Assembly: GCF_964340395.1 (NCBI RefSeq)
Contig: NC_135551.1
Coordinates: 3,509,463-3,564,462, forward strand
Direction of reading: 5' to 3'
Origin: Glandiceps talaboti
Taxonomy: Eukaryota; Hemichordata; Enteropneusta; Spengelidae
DNA: 55,000 nucleotides
Below are positions 14,394-23,775 of this stretch, piece by piece. The translations under genes and the position numbers were made by a program. Below the pieces are notes generated by a model, which searched no databases, had not been told where the DNA came from, and worked only from the letters and a program-made list of their open reading frames with translations. Every line of letters starts with the position of its first letter. The first letter of the stretch is position 1.

Positions 14394-14599
14394 GACTGGG
14401 TGTTGATAAAACCACATAAAAGTGCTCAATACGGTTACTAGAGCGAATTATATACATATATATGATAGCGCCGCCAACGATCTTGTATTGTGGTTTGAAT
14501 TGATTGTACGACATAGATGCTAAATATTCACTAATTGTACATGTACTGTCTTTTTGTATATCAACAGGGCACGTTAGTGAACTCCATTGCCTGGATTAG
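4670..14599 (+). CDS. Secreted family 3 solute-binding (periplasmic amino-acid-binding-like) protein, 9 exons
   Basis: Exons: 4670-4721, 5968-6029, 10177-10514, 11125-11174, 12029-12124, 12709-12882, 13213-13358, 13749-13971, 14568-14599 (TAG). All introns are GT-AG and the phases join, giving 390 residues. The start (accaccATG) opens a signal peptide, [18 protein letters not shown]. Residues 39-133 are acidic, then Gly/Leu/Arg-rich. From about 134 the protein follows the SBP_bac_3 fold: [20 protein letters not shown] (146-165), [12 protein letters not shown] (207-218), AFSDGY (223-228), LDAAFLLD (307-314), and a C-terminal [11 protein letters not shown] (359-369). By family knowledge Arg218 and Asp314 match the residues that hold the amino-acid carboxylate and ammonium in LAO/HisJ-type proteins. 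There is no membrane segment, so it is not an ionotropic glutamate receptor, whose ligand-binding domain shares this fold. Ten cysteines and two N-glycosylation sequons (N339, N351) fit secretion. The ligand is inferred, not shown; exon 9 is the least certain. Confidence 0.85.
5220..5575. mobile_element. Dispersed ~350-bp element, copy A (intron 1)
   Basis: Aligns along its length, same orientation, with 16735-17108: shared blocks include gattccggtta, tcgagaaaaaa, aatggctgta, ctgatgagaa, gaccatatgga and cacctattctaaaattgag. The ends (ttccggtta at the left, the reverse complement of cggaacc at the right) suggest short imperfect terminal inverted repeats, so it may be a non-autonomous DNA transposon. 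No target duplication was established. Confidence 0.7.
5691..5836. repeat. 24-bp minisatellite in intron 1
   Basis: Three near-identical copies of a 24-bp unit containing tatatccatcgactacac, then diverged copies with tatatcccacgactacac. Confidence 0.9.
6168..6372. repeat. Compound CATA / CA / CAGA microsatellite in intron 2
   Basis: A C-rich run, then (CATA)n interrupted by (CA)n, then (CAGA)n. The open frames across it in both directions are products of the repeat, not genes. Confidence 0.97.
6794..6877. repeat. 42-bp tandem duplication
   Basis: Copies at 6794-6835 and 6836-6877, both containing aatcagtgtggttgcagcgg and ending ttaccaatg, with several differences between them. Confidence 0.85.
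7125..7205 (-). mobile_element. tRNA-like sequence, probably the decayed head of a SINE
   Basis: On the minus strand it reads tggcatagtggttaaa (A-box-like), then gtgggtttgaatctcac, a B box inside a 5-bp T-arm stem. The anticodon arm and acceptor stem do not pair well, so it is not called as a functional tRNA. Confidence 0.5.
8037..9907. repeat. 21-bp minisatellite in intron 2, carried in two duplicated blocks
   Basis: Units of about 21 bp beginning gtggagggtgaacatagac, with gata/gaca/gcca variants. Two blocks (about 8103-8950 and 9016-9907) each follow an identical 61-bp leader, at 8037-8097 and 8955-9015, so the whole leader-plus-array was duplicated at an offset of 918 bp. The unit length is a multiple of three, which creates long open frames on the minus strand; these are not genes. 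Confidence 0.95.
10685..10932 (+). mobile_element. tRNA-derived SINE, copy 1 (intron 3)
   Basis: Head with a degraded A box and a good B box (gggttcgaacccc near 10731-10743), then a core shared with the SINE at 21759: agtttgactctactgaa and ttttccccgggtactcc (10821-10837), then ttcctcctgc. It ends in an (aaataaat)-type tail. The core resembles conserved SINE core domains known from many invertebrates (Meta-type suggested, not verified). It lies just after exon 3. Confidence 0.8.
11337..11941. repeat. ATT / AGT trinucleotide microsatellite in intron 4
   Basis: About 50 bp of (ATT)n followed by about 550 bp of (AGT)n with sporadic TGT, AAT and GGT triplets that recur in blocks, so sub-blocks were duplicated. 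Poly-Ser, poly-Thr, poly-Tyr and poly-Val frames are repeat products. Confidence 0.97.
12231..12383. repeat. Four-copy ~38-bp repeat, each with a perfect CRE palindrome (intron 5)
   Basis: Each unit contains atccaatgacgtcatt. TGACGTCA occurs at 12261, 12297, 12335 and 12373, spaced 36, 38 and 38 bp. TGACGTCA is the consensus site of CREB/ATF bZIP factors (family knowledge); any enhancer role here is inference. Confidence 0.85.
12611..12693. repeat. (CT)n microsatellite at the end of intron 5
   Basis: About 83 bp of pure CT ending 15 bp before the exon 6 acceptor (tttcatag). It probably serves as the polypyrimidine tract of that acceptor. Confidence 0.97.
13427..13521. repeat. Three-copy ~32-bp repeat in intron 7
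   Basis: Three copies of a unit with catcaatatttcagtgat and gtttgatagta, the third more diverged. Confidence 0.85.
13602..13687. repeat. 43-bp perfect tandem duplication upstream of exon 8
   Basis: 13602-13644 and 13645-13687 are identical (both begin atcccgcttatactgataag). They end about 60 bp before the exon 8 acceptor. Confidence 0.92.
14154..14390. repeat. Two (TA)n tracts in intron 8
   Basis: Two long pure TA runs (about 14154-14247 and 14321-14390) separated by about 75 bp of ordinary sequence. Confidence 0.95.
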
Positions 14600-14782
14600 A
14601 AATTCTGTTGTCCTTCTGCAGAGCTGCATTTTTATCAAAAGTTATGAAGTTTCTTACTCTACTCAATCTATATTCAACATTGCCAAGATTAATACTAACA
14701 CAAATCAATTTGTTTATCATCGTCAAATGCAGTAGCAATGCTAACTTTGAAACTGATTTTTTGTTAAAGCCTTCGTACTTGT

Positions 14783-14788
14783 AATAAA
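14783..14788 (+). terminator. Polyadenylation signal AATAAA
   Basis: AATAAA about 185 bp after the TAG at 14597-14599, giving a short 3'UTR for the solute-binding-protein gene. No other gene end is nearby on this strand. Confidence 0.6.
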
Positions 14789-14883
14789 AATATCTTGTAA
14801 AAAGATTTAATTTTGAAGAATGACTTAGTTCAATTTCTGAGCTGATGAAACGTGAAGCTATATATATGATTAGGGAGATAGTG

Positions 14884-14896
14884 ATGATGATGATGT

Positions 14897-14961
<65 letters not shown>

Positions 14962-15021
14962 TTGTTGTTGTTGTTGTTGTTGTGGTGGTGATGGTGGTGG
15001 TGGTGGTGGTGGTGGTGGTGG
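14884..15021. repeat. GAT / GTT / GGT compound trinucleotide microsatellite
   Basis: (GAT)n, then (GTT)n, then (GGT)n in one continuous run. Confidence 0.95.
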
Positions 15022-15285
15022 TAGCGCACATGGCTATTCTCTCGCAATACAGTATGGTGTCAGAGATTGATACCCCTATTCGCCCCTTATTAACGTTCAC
15101 TTGTTTTGAGTTGAGTTGAGTTGAACCCCCCTCCCCCCCCCCCCGGCCTCCAGTTCATCAGACCACCCGTACCAATATGATGCATGTGATGTGACACTTT
15201 CTTTAGTATCCCCCACAATAAAGTCACTCCCACAAATACCGACTTCAAATCCAACTGCACATCCATACACACTCCACCCCAACAA

Positions 15286-15325
15286 ACACACACACACCCC
15301 ACCCCACACACACACACACACACAT
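15286..15325. repeat. CA-rich microsatellite
   Basis: Short (CA)n tracts interrupted by ccccacccc, within a C/A-rich stretch. Confidence 0.85.
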
Positions 15326-15519
15326 ATGTATACACCTCTATATACATAACTCAATAGTGAAAAGGGCTCAAAATACTATGTTAATAAAGACAATTATAAG
15401 AGTAAAACAAACGTACTCAATCACATAAACATAGAACAGCGATATGCATGTATATACAAACCCAATAATGAAAAGTGCTTATAATACAAGGACAGTACAG
15501 ATGAAGATAACCCCGCCCA

Positions 15520-15612
15520 TTCAGACAAAGGCTTCAAGCGATGACTTTGAGACTTTCTTTTGTTTTTTTGTGTGTACGACACACTGCATATTGTTTATGT
15601 TACTAAATTGAT
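15520..15612. repeat. Dispersed repeat fragment (reverse copy at 47388-47485)
   Basis: Contains actttgagactttct and gtacgacacactgcatattg. The reverse complement of 47388-47485 carries the same blocks in the same order. Confidence 0.75.
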
Positions 15613-16734
15613 AGTGTCGAAACGATTAGAATAGTCACAGATATCATAGCAAGAAATACTGACTGTTTATTGAATATAAAAGGTATTACTTGATGGTCAA
15701 GTCAACATAAAATATAAACTCGAAAACAAAAAAAGTGTCTTTATAGCCACATTTCAGCTACACCACGTGGTAGTGATTCCTAATACATACTTACCATACT
15801 GTTTGACTTGGTACAGATAATAGAAGATTTTCTGATGCAACGAATCAGTTGTAGATTTCAAAACGACTAAGATTTTGAATGGAGAAAAGGAATGGAATAC
15901 AATTTTATAAATTAAATTGTAAGTGTTACTAACTGTACATGATGAGGATTGTCACAAGTAATATAAAGGTTTAGTAATGCATCCAAATGAAATGTAGGTT
16001 TAACATGAATCCAGAGTCTACAAACATTATTCCCGAACTGTTACACTATTGTATAGGCATCATACACCTGTATGAACAACAAGTGTGGTGAATTTTAACT
16101 CTCAAACGTTACTGTACTTTACGTTTTATCATAGAAATCCATTAAACATATCATTACCTGTACTTGAGAGCTTTTCCATCTCAACTGATGAAGTAGTAAC
16201 TGTAATATCGCAATTATGTCGGGAAACACAGACAGTGAATATTGAATGGTGTTCACAGACACGGTGTGTTATCCAATCGAACATGTACATAAAAACAACG
16301 GAAACAAATGGACGCACATCATTCTGTTGCCAGGTAATAACTACCGTGCTACATTTGTTGTTGCTAAACGACAAACAACACGTATCTATAGCGGCCTAGG
16401 TCATAGGTCACACTGATGTTCGGTAGATGCAGTTTTTGTCTAGTAATTTTTTTGTGGAAATGCTGTTTTCAAAAGACGAACAGCAAGAAAATAATTTGCA
16501 TACCACTATTTCATGTATAAATTATACAAATTATTGAACAGGTTATAGTTGTGATGATGACGTCACAGACAGAAATGTTGTATTTTATTTTTTAAATGGA
16601 TAGATGTTGCTTTTCTTTTTCTATTTATCTGAATTCGAGAGCTTGTAGTTCTAAATAAATGAAATTCAGAAGTTTATCTTTCACGATGTACTGAAAATAA
16701 CATAAATACAAAATAGTACGTGATCTCAAAACTC
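15613..16734. other. No supported gene
   Basis: Includes overlapping plus and minus ORFs of about 80-104 codons near 16085-16399, without recognisable motifs or splice context; neither is called. Confidence 0.4.
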
Positions 16735-17108
16735 TGGTTCCGGTTAATCAACCCCGCCTAGCCTAATGTTTCACTGTCGACCCTAAACATTTGTATACGC
16801 CATTCGAGAAAAAAAAATCGCGAAAATTGTGTGAAGATTCGCGAGAAATAGTGGATGAGGAAAATTACATAAACTTAAAAAGACAATATAAAATTGTTTT
16901 TCTAATCTATAATGGCTGTACATCTGATGAGAAAAGACCAATAAATAAAGACCATATGGAAAACAATGGAAAACATAACTACCTTAGTCCTGAACTAAAC
17001 ACTCGCACGTGAAAAAAAACAAAACAAAAACACAATCAAAACCAAGTTAAAAAATCTACCTAACCCACCTATTCTAAAATTGAGCGTTATCGGAACCCCA
17101 CAGTTTAT
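16735..17108. mobile_element. Dispersed ~350-bp element, copy B
   Basis: Second copy of the family at 5220-5575, same orientation, diverged by substitutions and small indels. Left end ggttccggttaatc and the reverse complement of the right end (ggttccgataacg) look like imperfect terminal inverted repeats. Confidence 0.7.
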
Positions 17109-17485
17109 TTTTAGGCCCAAATACTCAGTGTTTCTTTTTCTTGTTTTGTTCACTAGTACTATACACAAACTTTCAAATAATGTCACATTCTATAAATCCA
17201 TGAACTCTGTTATTTCTGAATGCACGTCAATTGTCAAACCCCACAACTCCAAACTGAAATATCCACAGATTCTGAGACCAGTTACAGGACTTTTACCTCT
17301 AGCTAGATATATGGAAGGACATTTCCAGAAAAGTCGTCATGTCTAGATCTCTTCCTGAACTTTACAACCACGTGCACTGAATTGAAGTCTCATTTGTGGG
17401 ACGTTGTTGTAAATATGTATGAGTGATTTTGATCGATTTGTGATAGGACATATTGAAGACTTACTTTGTTCTTTGTTATCATTTC

Positions 17486-17890
17486 TAAGAATGTTAACTT
17501 GCAGGATTCTTAATATTATCAATTCTAAGGATGTAAAATTGTAGGATTCTTACGTCATCATTTCTGAGGATGTACAATTGTAGGATTCTTACGTCATCAT
17601 TTCTAAGGATGTAAAATTGTAGGATTCTTACGTCATCATTTCTAAGGATGTACAATTGTAGGATTCTTACGTCATCATTTCTAAGGATGTACAATTGTAG
17701 GATTCTTACGTCATCATTTCTAAGGATGTACAATTGTAGGATTCTTACGTCATCATTTCTGAGGATGTACAATTGTAGGATTCTTACGTCATCATTTCTA
17801 AGGATGTACAATTGTAGGATTCTAACGTCACCATTTCTAAGGATTTGTAGGATTCTTATATTATAATATCTAAGGATGTTAATTTGCAGA
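17486..17890. repeat. 39-bp minisatellite, about 10 copies
   Basis: Unit includes ttacgtcatcatttctaagg and acaattgtaggattc; edge copies are diverged. Most units carry TTACGTCAT, a CRE/ATF-like sequence. Confidence 0.95.
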
Positions 17891-17924
17891 AGCATCGTTA
17901 GCTTAGGTCGATCAAAACCCCCTC

Positions 17925-18262
17925 CCCCACCAAACGGACGTTTAGAAGTGTGACAACAAACGTTTATGAGGTAGACTAGCTGTCGACGTCACACCACTAC
18001 GATCGATGTAATGTAAAAAAACATGATTGTAAACACGTTAATATACTACCAGAATCCCAGCACCATATCTCACAATAGAAGCAAAATGTTTATTGATATC
18101 AACATCTCAGTAGTAAACACAAAAGCTGTTATCATTGAGAGGGTGAAAGTTTTCTGTCAAAATTTGATTAGGAGTGCGAAAATGAGGTTCAGGAATCGTA
18201 TTGACGCCAGACATCCCCTCCCACCTAAACGAAAGAAGTTTAGTTGTTGAGCTCGTGTGACA
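17925..18262. repeat. Dispersed repeat (reverse copy at 47905-48195)
   Basis: Shares, in reverse orientation with 47905-48195, the blocks cacaccactacgatcgatgt, gattgtaaacacg, tctcagtagtaaacacaaaa and gagctcgtgtgacattg. A shorter related piece follows near 18370-18430. Confidence 0.75.
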
Positions 18263-19024
18263 TTGTGCGATCTTAAGCTTGCCTAACAGGTGCATGCCAA
18301 ATGAGACCTCACTATTTTAAGTTACGTATGCATATAGCTTTAGTGATCTTCAGTATTGTAAACAATATAGTTTGCTGAGGTCAACATCCCATCCCCTTCT
18401 ACTGAAACGAATTTTCAGAAATGCGACGACAAGGATGTACGTAAACTCTGCTTTCACAGTTGTTTTTACCCATCATGCTCTGTACCCTTCCAGCCTCCTC
18501 TGACACATGATATAGTGCAGTAAAAGACTATGAATACACAACAAATCTGCGTTTATGCAAGGTCAGGGGTCATATATCCCACAACGAGACACACGTTGAA
18601 CTGGACATGGACGGTCGCGGTGGAGGTTAGTCTGCACATAGCCATTTTTGAAATCCGTCTTTTTCGCCATGGTTTTACCCATGTAGTGTCACCGATAACC
18701 TTAGTACTAGTAGACTCTATCATTTATTTACTTCGAAAATCTTGGAAGGAATGCTTTATTCGAATTTGCAACGTTTTCAAAGGTGTAATTGTGATGACGT
18801 CACGATCAGTTCAAAGATGTCACCCTGGCCTGAAACAATGGCGTTTTCAAAAACACACACATGTCGATGTGACTGTATGAATTGTAATAACACTAGTGAA
18901 TGCAGAACGTGGAGACAGGTTAGGTTATGCAATTTGAATGTCTGTGTGTTTTGCATACATGGCTAGGTTTGCTGGTTATTGCAGGTTATCCCTGTACAGG
19001 ACTCTACATGTGTGTTCAGTCATA
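18263..19024. other. No supported gene
   Basis: A 116-codon ORF at 18530-18880 overlaps another frame and has no recognisable domain, so it is not called. Confidence 0.4.
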
Positions 19025-19050
19025 GGGGGGGGGGGGGGGGGGGGGGGGGG
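19025..19050. repeat. Poly-G run (26 bp)
   Basis: An uninterrupted run of G; exact length is prone to assembly error. Confidence 0.9.
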
Positions 19051-19136
19051 AATTTGGACAATTTTTTTTCAACCACCATGACAGCAATTTTTTTAAAGAG
19101 TAACTACATGTAGACAGCAAAATTTTAGTCCACAAT

Positions 19137-19303
19137 CAGTGTTTTATTTAAGGGCGGTAAGTAGGTAAAATCTACCGGGGTTCCCACATCATTTTACCAG
19201 GGTTCCCCACCTAAATTATGATACATTGCATGGGAAGCACTACCAGTTTTACCTCTTTCCCCCTTTCTGTTACCGGGGTTCCCAAACCTTAGCAAAAACA
19301 CTG
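19137..19303. mobile_element. Small terminal-inverted-repeat element, hAT-like ends
   Basis: Left end CAGTGTTTTATTTAAGG, right end the reverse complement of CAGTGTTTTTGCTAAGG; the 167-bp interior repeats taccggggttccc. CAGTG termini are common in hAT-family MITEs (family knowledge). No convincing 8-bp target duplication was found, so the assignment is tentative. Confidence 0.5.
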
Positions 19304-19858
19304 ATTGACAATGGTCATATTTTGAAATGTAAAGACTACAAGAGTGCTGCCTGATCTTAGTTTACCATGTCCAGGTGATAACAATACCCTTTCCCAATCT
19401 TAACTGCAATATGAATTTAGAAAACTATCACTGAGAAATACCTCAAAGTATATCATTGCAAGCCATACCATTTAAAATTACTTTATCAATATTATGAAAA
19501 ATGACAGGATTTAGTCAAGGGACTTAGTCAGGTTAGTGTTCTTGAGTAATTTAATTTGATGCTAGTGTTTATTTTTGTTTCAGCATTTGCTAACAGTTAG
19601 TATAAACCTTGACAAGAAACTTTAAAAGTGCACACACCAGAAACACCTGCACCTGGGAATTTGACATTTGTAGCTAGTTTCTGTACTTGTAGCAGAACAA
19701 TTCTTTTAGCTCATACCCTGGAAACAATTTTTTTTTTCTTTTGGCCCACAGTAATTTATTTTTCTTTTCAAAAATCCTCCAGCCTCCCTTGAAATCAAAA
19801 GGTTTACCCCTTACTAGCATTATCATTCACCTGTATGCAGCCTCAATGACTACCACTA

Positions 19859-20054
19859 CCAGTGTGCCCTCTAAGCCAATTTGACGTGCCACTGACACAC
19901 ACAATTTCTAGTGATGCACTAATATTTGGTGTTCCCCTATCTCTTACTATGTGGTGACCAGTGTGCCCTCTAAGCCAATTTGACGTGCCACTGACGCACA
20001 CAATTTCAAGTGATGCACTAAAATTTGGTGTTCCCCTATCTCTTACTATGTGGC
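19859..20054. repeat. 99-bp tandem duplication
   Basis: Copies begin at 19859 and 19958 (ccagtgtgccctctaagcca) and both run to ctcttactatgtgg, with only a few differences. Confidence 0.92.
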
Positions 20055-20415
20055 ATTACTGGGACAAGCCATTAAAGAAGCAAGTCCACTTGTTATCAAA
20101 GAGTACCAATATTTACACATGTGATGATGGGCTCTTACATAACACAAGTAAACAGTGTAGTTCACAGCGTAAGATCATTTCTAAGGAGTGGGTCAATTGA
20201 GGCAAACCTTATCTCCGTCTTATATCAGTTGTTATCAATTTATTAGGCTATTATAAGTAACACTACAAACAGCTTTAGAGATGCAAACAACTTTTATGAC
20301 ACCCGTTTTCGTCAGGCAAGCCCGCGGGTTTGTTGCACTTGGACCGTTAATGGCTTGTGAATGTCATGGTGACTCTCAAGAAATCCCAGAATTTGGCTAT
20401 TATTAGAGAGCACAC

Positions 20416-21008
20416 TGACCACTACCACCATCATTGCCATTACATTCACCACCACCACCACCACCACCACCACCATCTTCATCACCATCACCACCAACAT
20501 TACCACAGTCACCACCTCTATCACTACCACCATCACCTACCATCACCACTACCACCTCTACCACCACCATCACCTCTACCACCATCACCACGACCACCAC
20601 CACCATCTCCATCACCAACTCTACCATCACCACCACCACCATCACCAACTCTACCATCACCATCACCACCTCTAACACCACTATCACCTCTACCATCACC
20701 ACTACCACCATCACCATTACTGCCATCACCACCTCTACCATCACCTCTATCACCATCACCACCACCATTACTGCCATCACCACCACCTCTATCACCACTA
20801 CCACCATCACCACCATTACCGCCATCACCACCTCTATCACCATCACCACCACCATTACTGCCATCACCAACTCTACCACCACCATCACCTCCGCCCATCA
20901 TCACCACCACCATCACGACCACCATCACAACCATCACCAGCTCTACCACCACCATAACCTTAAACCACCATGTCCACTGCCACTAGTACTCTCACCACCA
21001 TCACCACC
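20416..21008. repeat. CCA/CAT-rich compound trinucleotide repeat
   Basis: Nearly 600 bp of CCA and CAT triplets with recurring blocks such as ccatcaccacctctaccatc. All long open frames here, on either strand, follow from the repeat. Confidence 0.95.
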
Positions 21009-21099
21009 ATCTGCTATGAGTAAATTTGTAACAGCTTTGATGTGAAAGGACCACATCATTGAAAATGAAATATCAAACATTTTCAGCCAATGATGACAT

Positions 21100-21200
21100 T
21101 TATTGCACACCCGCAGACAACTTCTATTGCAAAAGAAACAATTACCTAGGTGTTGTGTACAGTGGGGATGTAGAAGTAGTCAAGTTTAAATGTTGATTAT
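21100..21200. repeat. Dispersed repeat fragment (second copy at 46862-46960)
   Basis: Shares gacaacttc, tgcaaaagaaacaatt, cagtggggatgtagaa and atgttgatta with 46862-46960 in the same orientation. Confidence 0.7.
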
Positions 21201-21361
21201 CAGTTAGAAGATAAACAATTGCAGACAGTAAAATCAGTTTTATCTTTAAATTGGGACTTGATTCTCTGAGTGTTCCTTTCCTTCTTGAGTCCTGACAACT
21301 ACAGATAATGCAAGTATTTATAAGAATGAGTAAAACCTTTCAATTTTTTGTTATCTTCTTT

Positions 21362-21597
21362 AGAATGGTACATATGGATAACTCTAATCTGAAAACAGCA
21401 TTCACATTGAGAAGTTGGCCAACATTTCCATGTAGACAGGAGAAAGAACAGATAGCCAGACCTGAGATACAAACAGTGGACCCTCTGATCACTAGATGGA
21501 CACACTACCAAGCATGCTACCCAGACAGACACTCCACATCAGCGATAAGCAAGAAATCCAGTCTGCATGATAATTCCAAAGGACCATACATACATGG
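21362..21597 (+). CDS. Exon-like ORF, unknown protein
   Basis: A strong acceptor-like sequence (ttttttgttatcttctttag) precedes an open frame of about 78 codons starting MVHMDNSNLKTAFTLRSWP and ending KGPYIHG. The frame ends in a TAG overlapping gtaggg, with gtgagtaag just beyond, so it could be a terminal or an internal exon. No domain was recognised; there is no transmembrane or signal segment. No partner exons could be joined to it: the nearest exon-like sequence downstream (27679) is broken. It might be a fragment of a gene whose other exons were not recognised, a remnant, or a chance ORF. Confidence 0.3.
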
Positions 21598-21758
21598 GTA
21601 GGGGTGAGTAAGATTATCATGTATTTACGTTGATGTAAATTGTAAACATACATAAATTTATTGTGAACTGTTCAATACTGTACAATGATGTACATAAACT
21701 ATTCCTACCTAAGCACCTACATGCAGGACACAAATTAGTGATAGTATTGTGTCGATAT

Positions 21759-22030
21759 GGGGTTGTCGGTGGCTGAGCAGTTAGCTCGTACGCCTCTTAC
21801 CTCTGCAGTCTGGGTTCGAACCCGCCAGGTGTCAGCTGGGTTTGATTAAAAATTTAACCAGGTCTGTATGTAAGAAGGGTGATGCTTAGTTTGACCCTGC
21901 TGAATAACGCAGCTTTTCCCCGGGTACTCCAGTTTCCTCCTGCTTCTTCAACACTAGGGCACTAGGGCGCTGCTCTTGTTGCAACCATTCAACGAATTGC
22001 TGAATTTATTTGGAAGAATTATTATTATTA
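21759..22030 (+). mobile_element. tRNA-derived SINE, copy 2
   Basis: tRNA-like head (gttgtcggtggctgagcagt; perfect B box gggttcgaaccc at 21812-21823), then the same core as the SINE at 10685: agtttgaccctgctgaa and ttttccccgggtactcc (21914-21930), then ttcctcctgc. The tail region ends in (att)n. Confidence 0.82.
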
Positions 22031-22783
22031 ATTGGATTAATTTCTCTGAAATGACTACTAAATTCTCAAACTTTTATGGGACATGTCCCCAGGGCAATTT
22101 CTTGACATGGGCAGCATATCAGGGTAGTCGTGAAACTTAACATTGTTGTCTCTTCTAGACATGTGTAGGCATGTACAGACATACATTTATATTTATACTG
22201 TAATTCAAAACTACTTGGATGACAGGGCTTAAAGTTGGTACATGTACGTCGTTAGAGATATCAGTGGTTACAAGTGATAAGTGTAGTCAAGGAATTCAAA
22301 CTTGGTGTCTACTTTTTTATGGGTCCTATTATCTCTGGTAGATAGAAAAGCCATAACACCAAGGGGTGCCAGCTATGACCCAACAGTGACCAACCTCATC
22401 AACTGTGGTTTCTTTGTTTGTATAGACATAATTGTTGTCTACTGCCTCATAGAGATTGCCACGTCAAGCTGATAGCTGATGTACTGCTGTCAACAACTAA
22501 AAAAGTGCACTTTGTTATCATCGACGAATGTACCAAATTGTATGACAGTTGAAGCTTACATTCCTAAGATACAGCCCAATTGCAAAAATCATTAATTTCT
22601 GCAAATGTGTCATAAAACTTAAAATTTGTATGTCTACAATGGACATGAAATGCCATGGGATCTAGAACTTTGTTAATGTGAGCTTTCCTGTGAAGACGCC
22701 GTGAAATGTAATACACATCGATCTCTCAAGTTCCACCATGTTGTGCCAAGTGTTTTTAAGAAGTTTCGTTTATTCACTTCCCC
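22031..22783. other. No supported gene
   Basis: AT-rich unique-looking sequence. No exon with splice signals or recognisable protein was seen. Confidence 0.45.
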
Positions 22784-23410
22784 TGTTTGTATCAAGATTC
22801 ACTTGTAAATGCTTGCCTGTCACTGGTTGTATCAAGTTCTACTTGTAAATGCTTAACTGTCGCTGGTTGTATCACATTCCACTTGTAAATGCTTGCCTGT
22901 CGCTGGTTGTATCACATTCCACTTGTAAATGCTTGCCTATCGCTGGTTGTATCACATTCCACTTGTAAATGCTTGCCTGTCGCTGGTTGTATCAAGTTCT
23001 AGTTGTAAATGCTTGCCTGTCACTGGTTGTATCAAGTTCTACTTGTAAATGCTTTCCTGTCGCTGGTTGTATCAAGTTCCACTTGTAAATGCTTGCCTGT
23101 CACTGGTTGTATCAAGTTCTACTTGTAAATGCTTGCCTGTCGCTGGTTTTATCAAGTTCTACTTGTAAATGCTTGCCTGTCGCTGGTTGTATCAAGTTCC
23201 ACTTGTAAATGCTTGCCTGTCGCTGGTTGTATCAAGTTCTACTTGTAAATGCTTGCCTGTCGCTGGTTGTATCAAGTTCTACTTGTAAATGCTTGCCTGT
23301 CGCTGGTTGGATCAAGTTCTACTTGTAAATGCTTGCCTGTCACTGGTTATATCAAGTTCTACTTGTAAATGCTTACCTGTCGCTAGTTGTATCAAGTTCT
23401 GGTTGTACAT
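22784..23410. repeat. 40-bp minisatellite, about 15-16 copies
   Basis: Unit contains acttgtaaatgcttgcctgt and cgctggttgtatcaagttct. Copies differ by single substitutions, e.g. cgctgg/cactgg and ttct/ttcc. Confidence 0.97.
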
Positions 23411-23584
23411 GTATATTTTAGAATAAATATTATTCATGAACATTTTGTTTATAACATGTTTCCAAAATAAAAATGCATAAAATGTATAACTAACGTTAGT
23501 CTCAAAAGTAGTTTACTACATAACACCTGTACTGGAAATGTCATTCTTGTACCCCAAAATAACTCTGTTTTAATTTACTTGGTA

Positions 23585-23760
23585 AACAACCACTCCTGAG
23601 ATTTAATTTGGCGCAAATCATGAGCAAAGTATTCCCCCCCACCTCCTTTCTGACCATCAGAATTTTCATTGCCCCCCCCCCCCCCCAACCCTCAGTATTT
23701 GTCATGGCCTCCACAATATCTCCCCAAGCGCCCCACCATAAATTCTGACCCCAGCCTAAT
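23585..23760. repeat. Dispersed C-rich repeat (second copy at 50028-50185)
   Basis: Shares aaccactcctgag(a/g)ttt, catgagcaaa, caccc/ccc runs, aaccctca, catggcct and ccccagc with 50028-50185 in the same orientation. Confidence 0.6.
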
Positions 23761-23775
23761 CACTACCTAATTGAA

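Noticed and set aside
4670-14599. Ionotropic glutamate receptor gene
   Set aside because: The ligand-binding fold is similar, but there are no pore or transmembrane segments and the protein is too short.
20357-21045. Pro/Ser/Thr/His-rich and Val/Met-rich ORFs of 140-209 codons
   Set aside because: Translation of the CCA/CAT repeat; no unique coding sequence beyond it.
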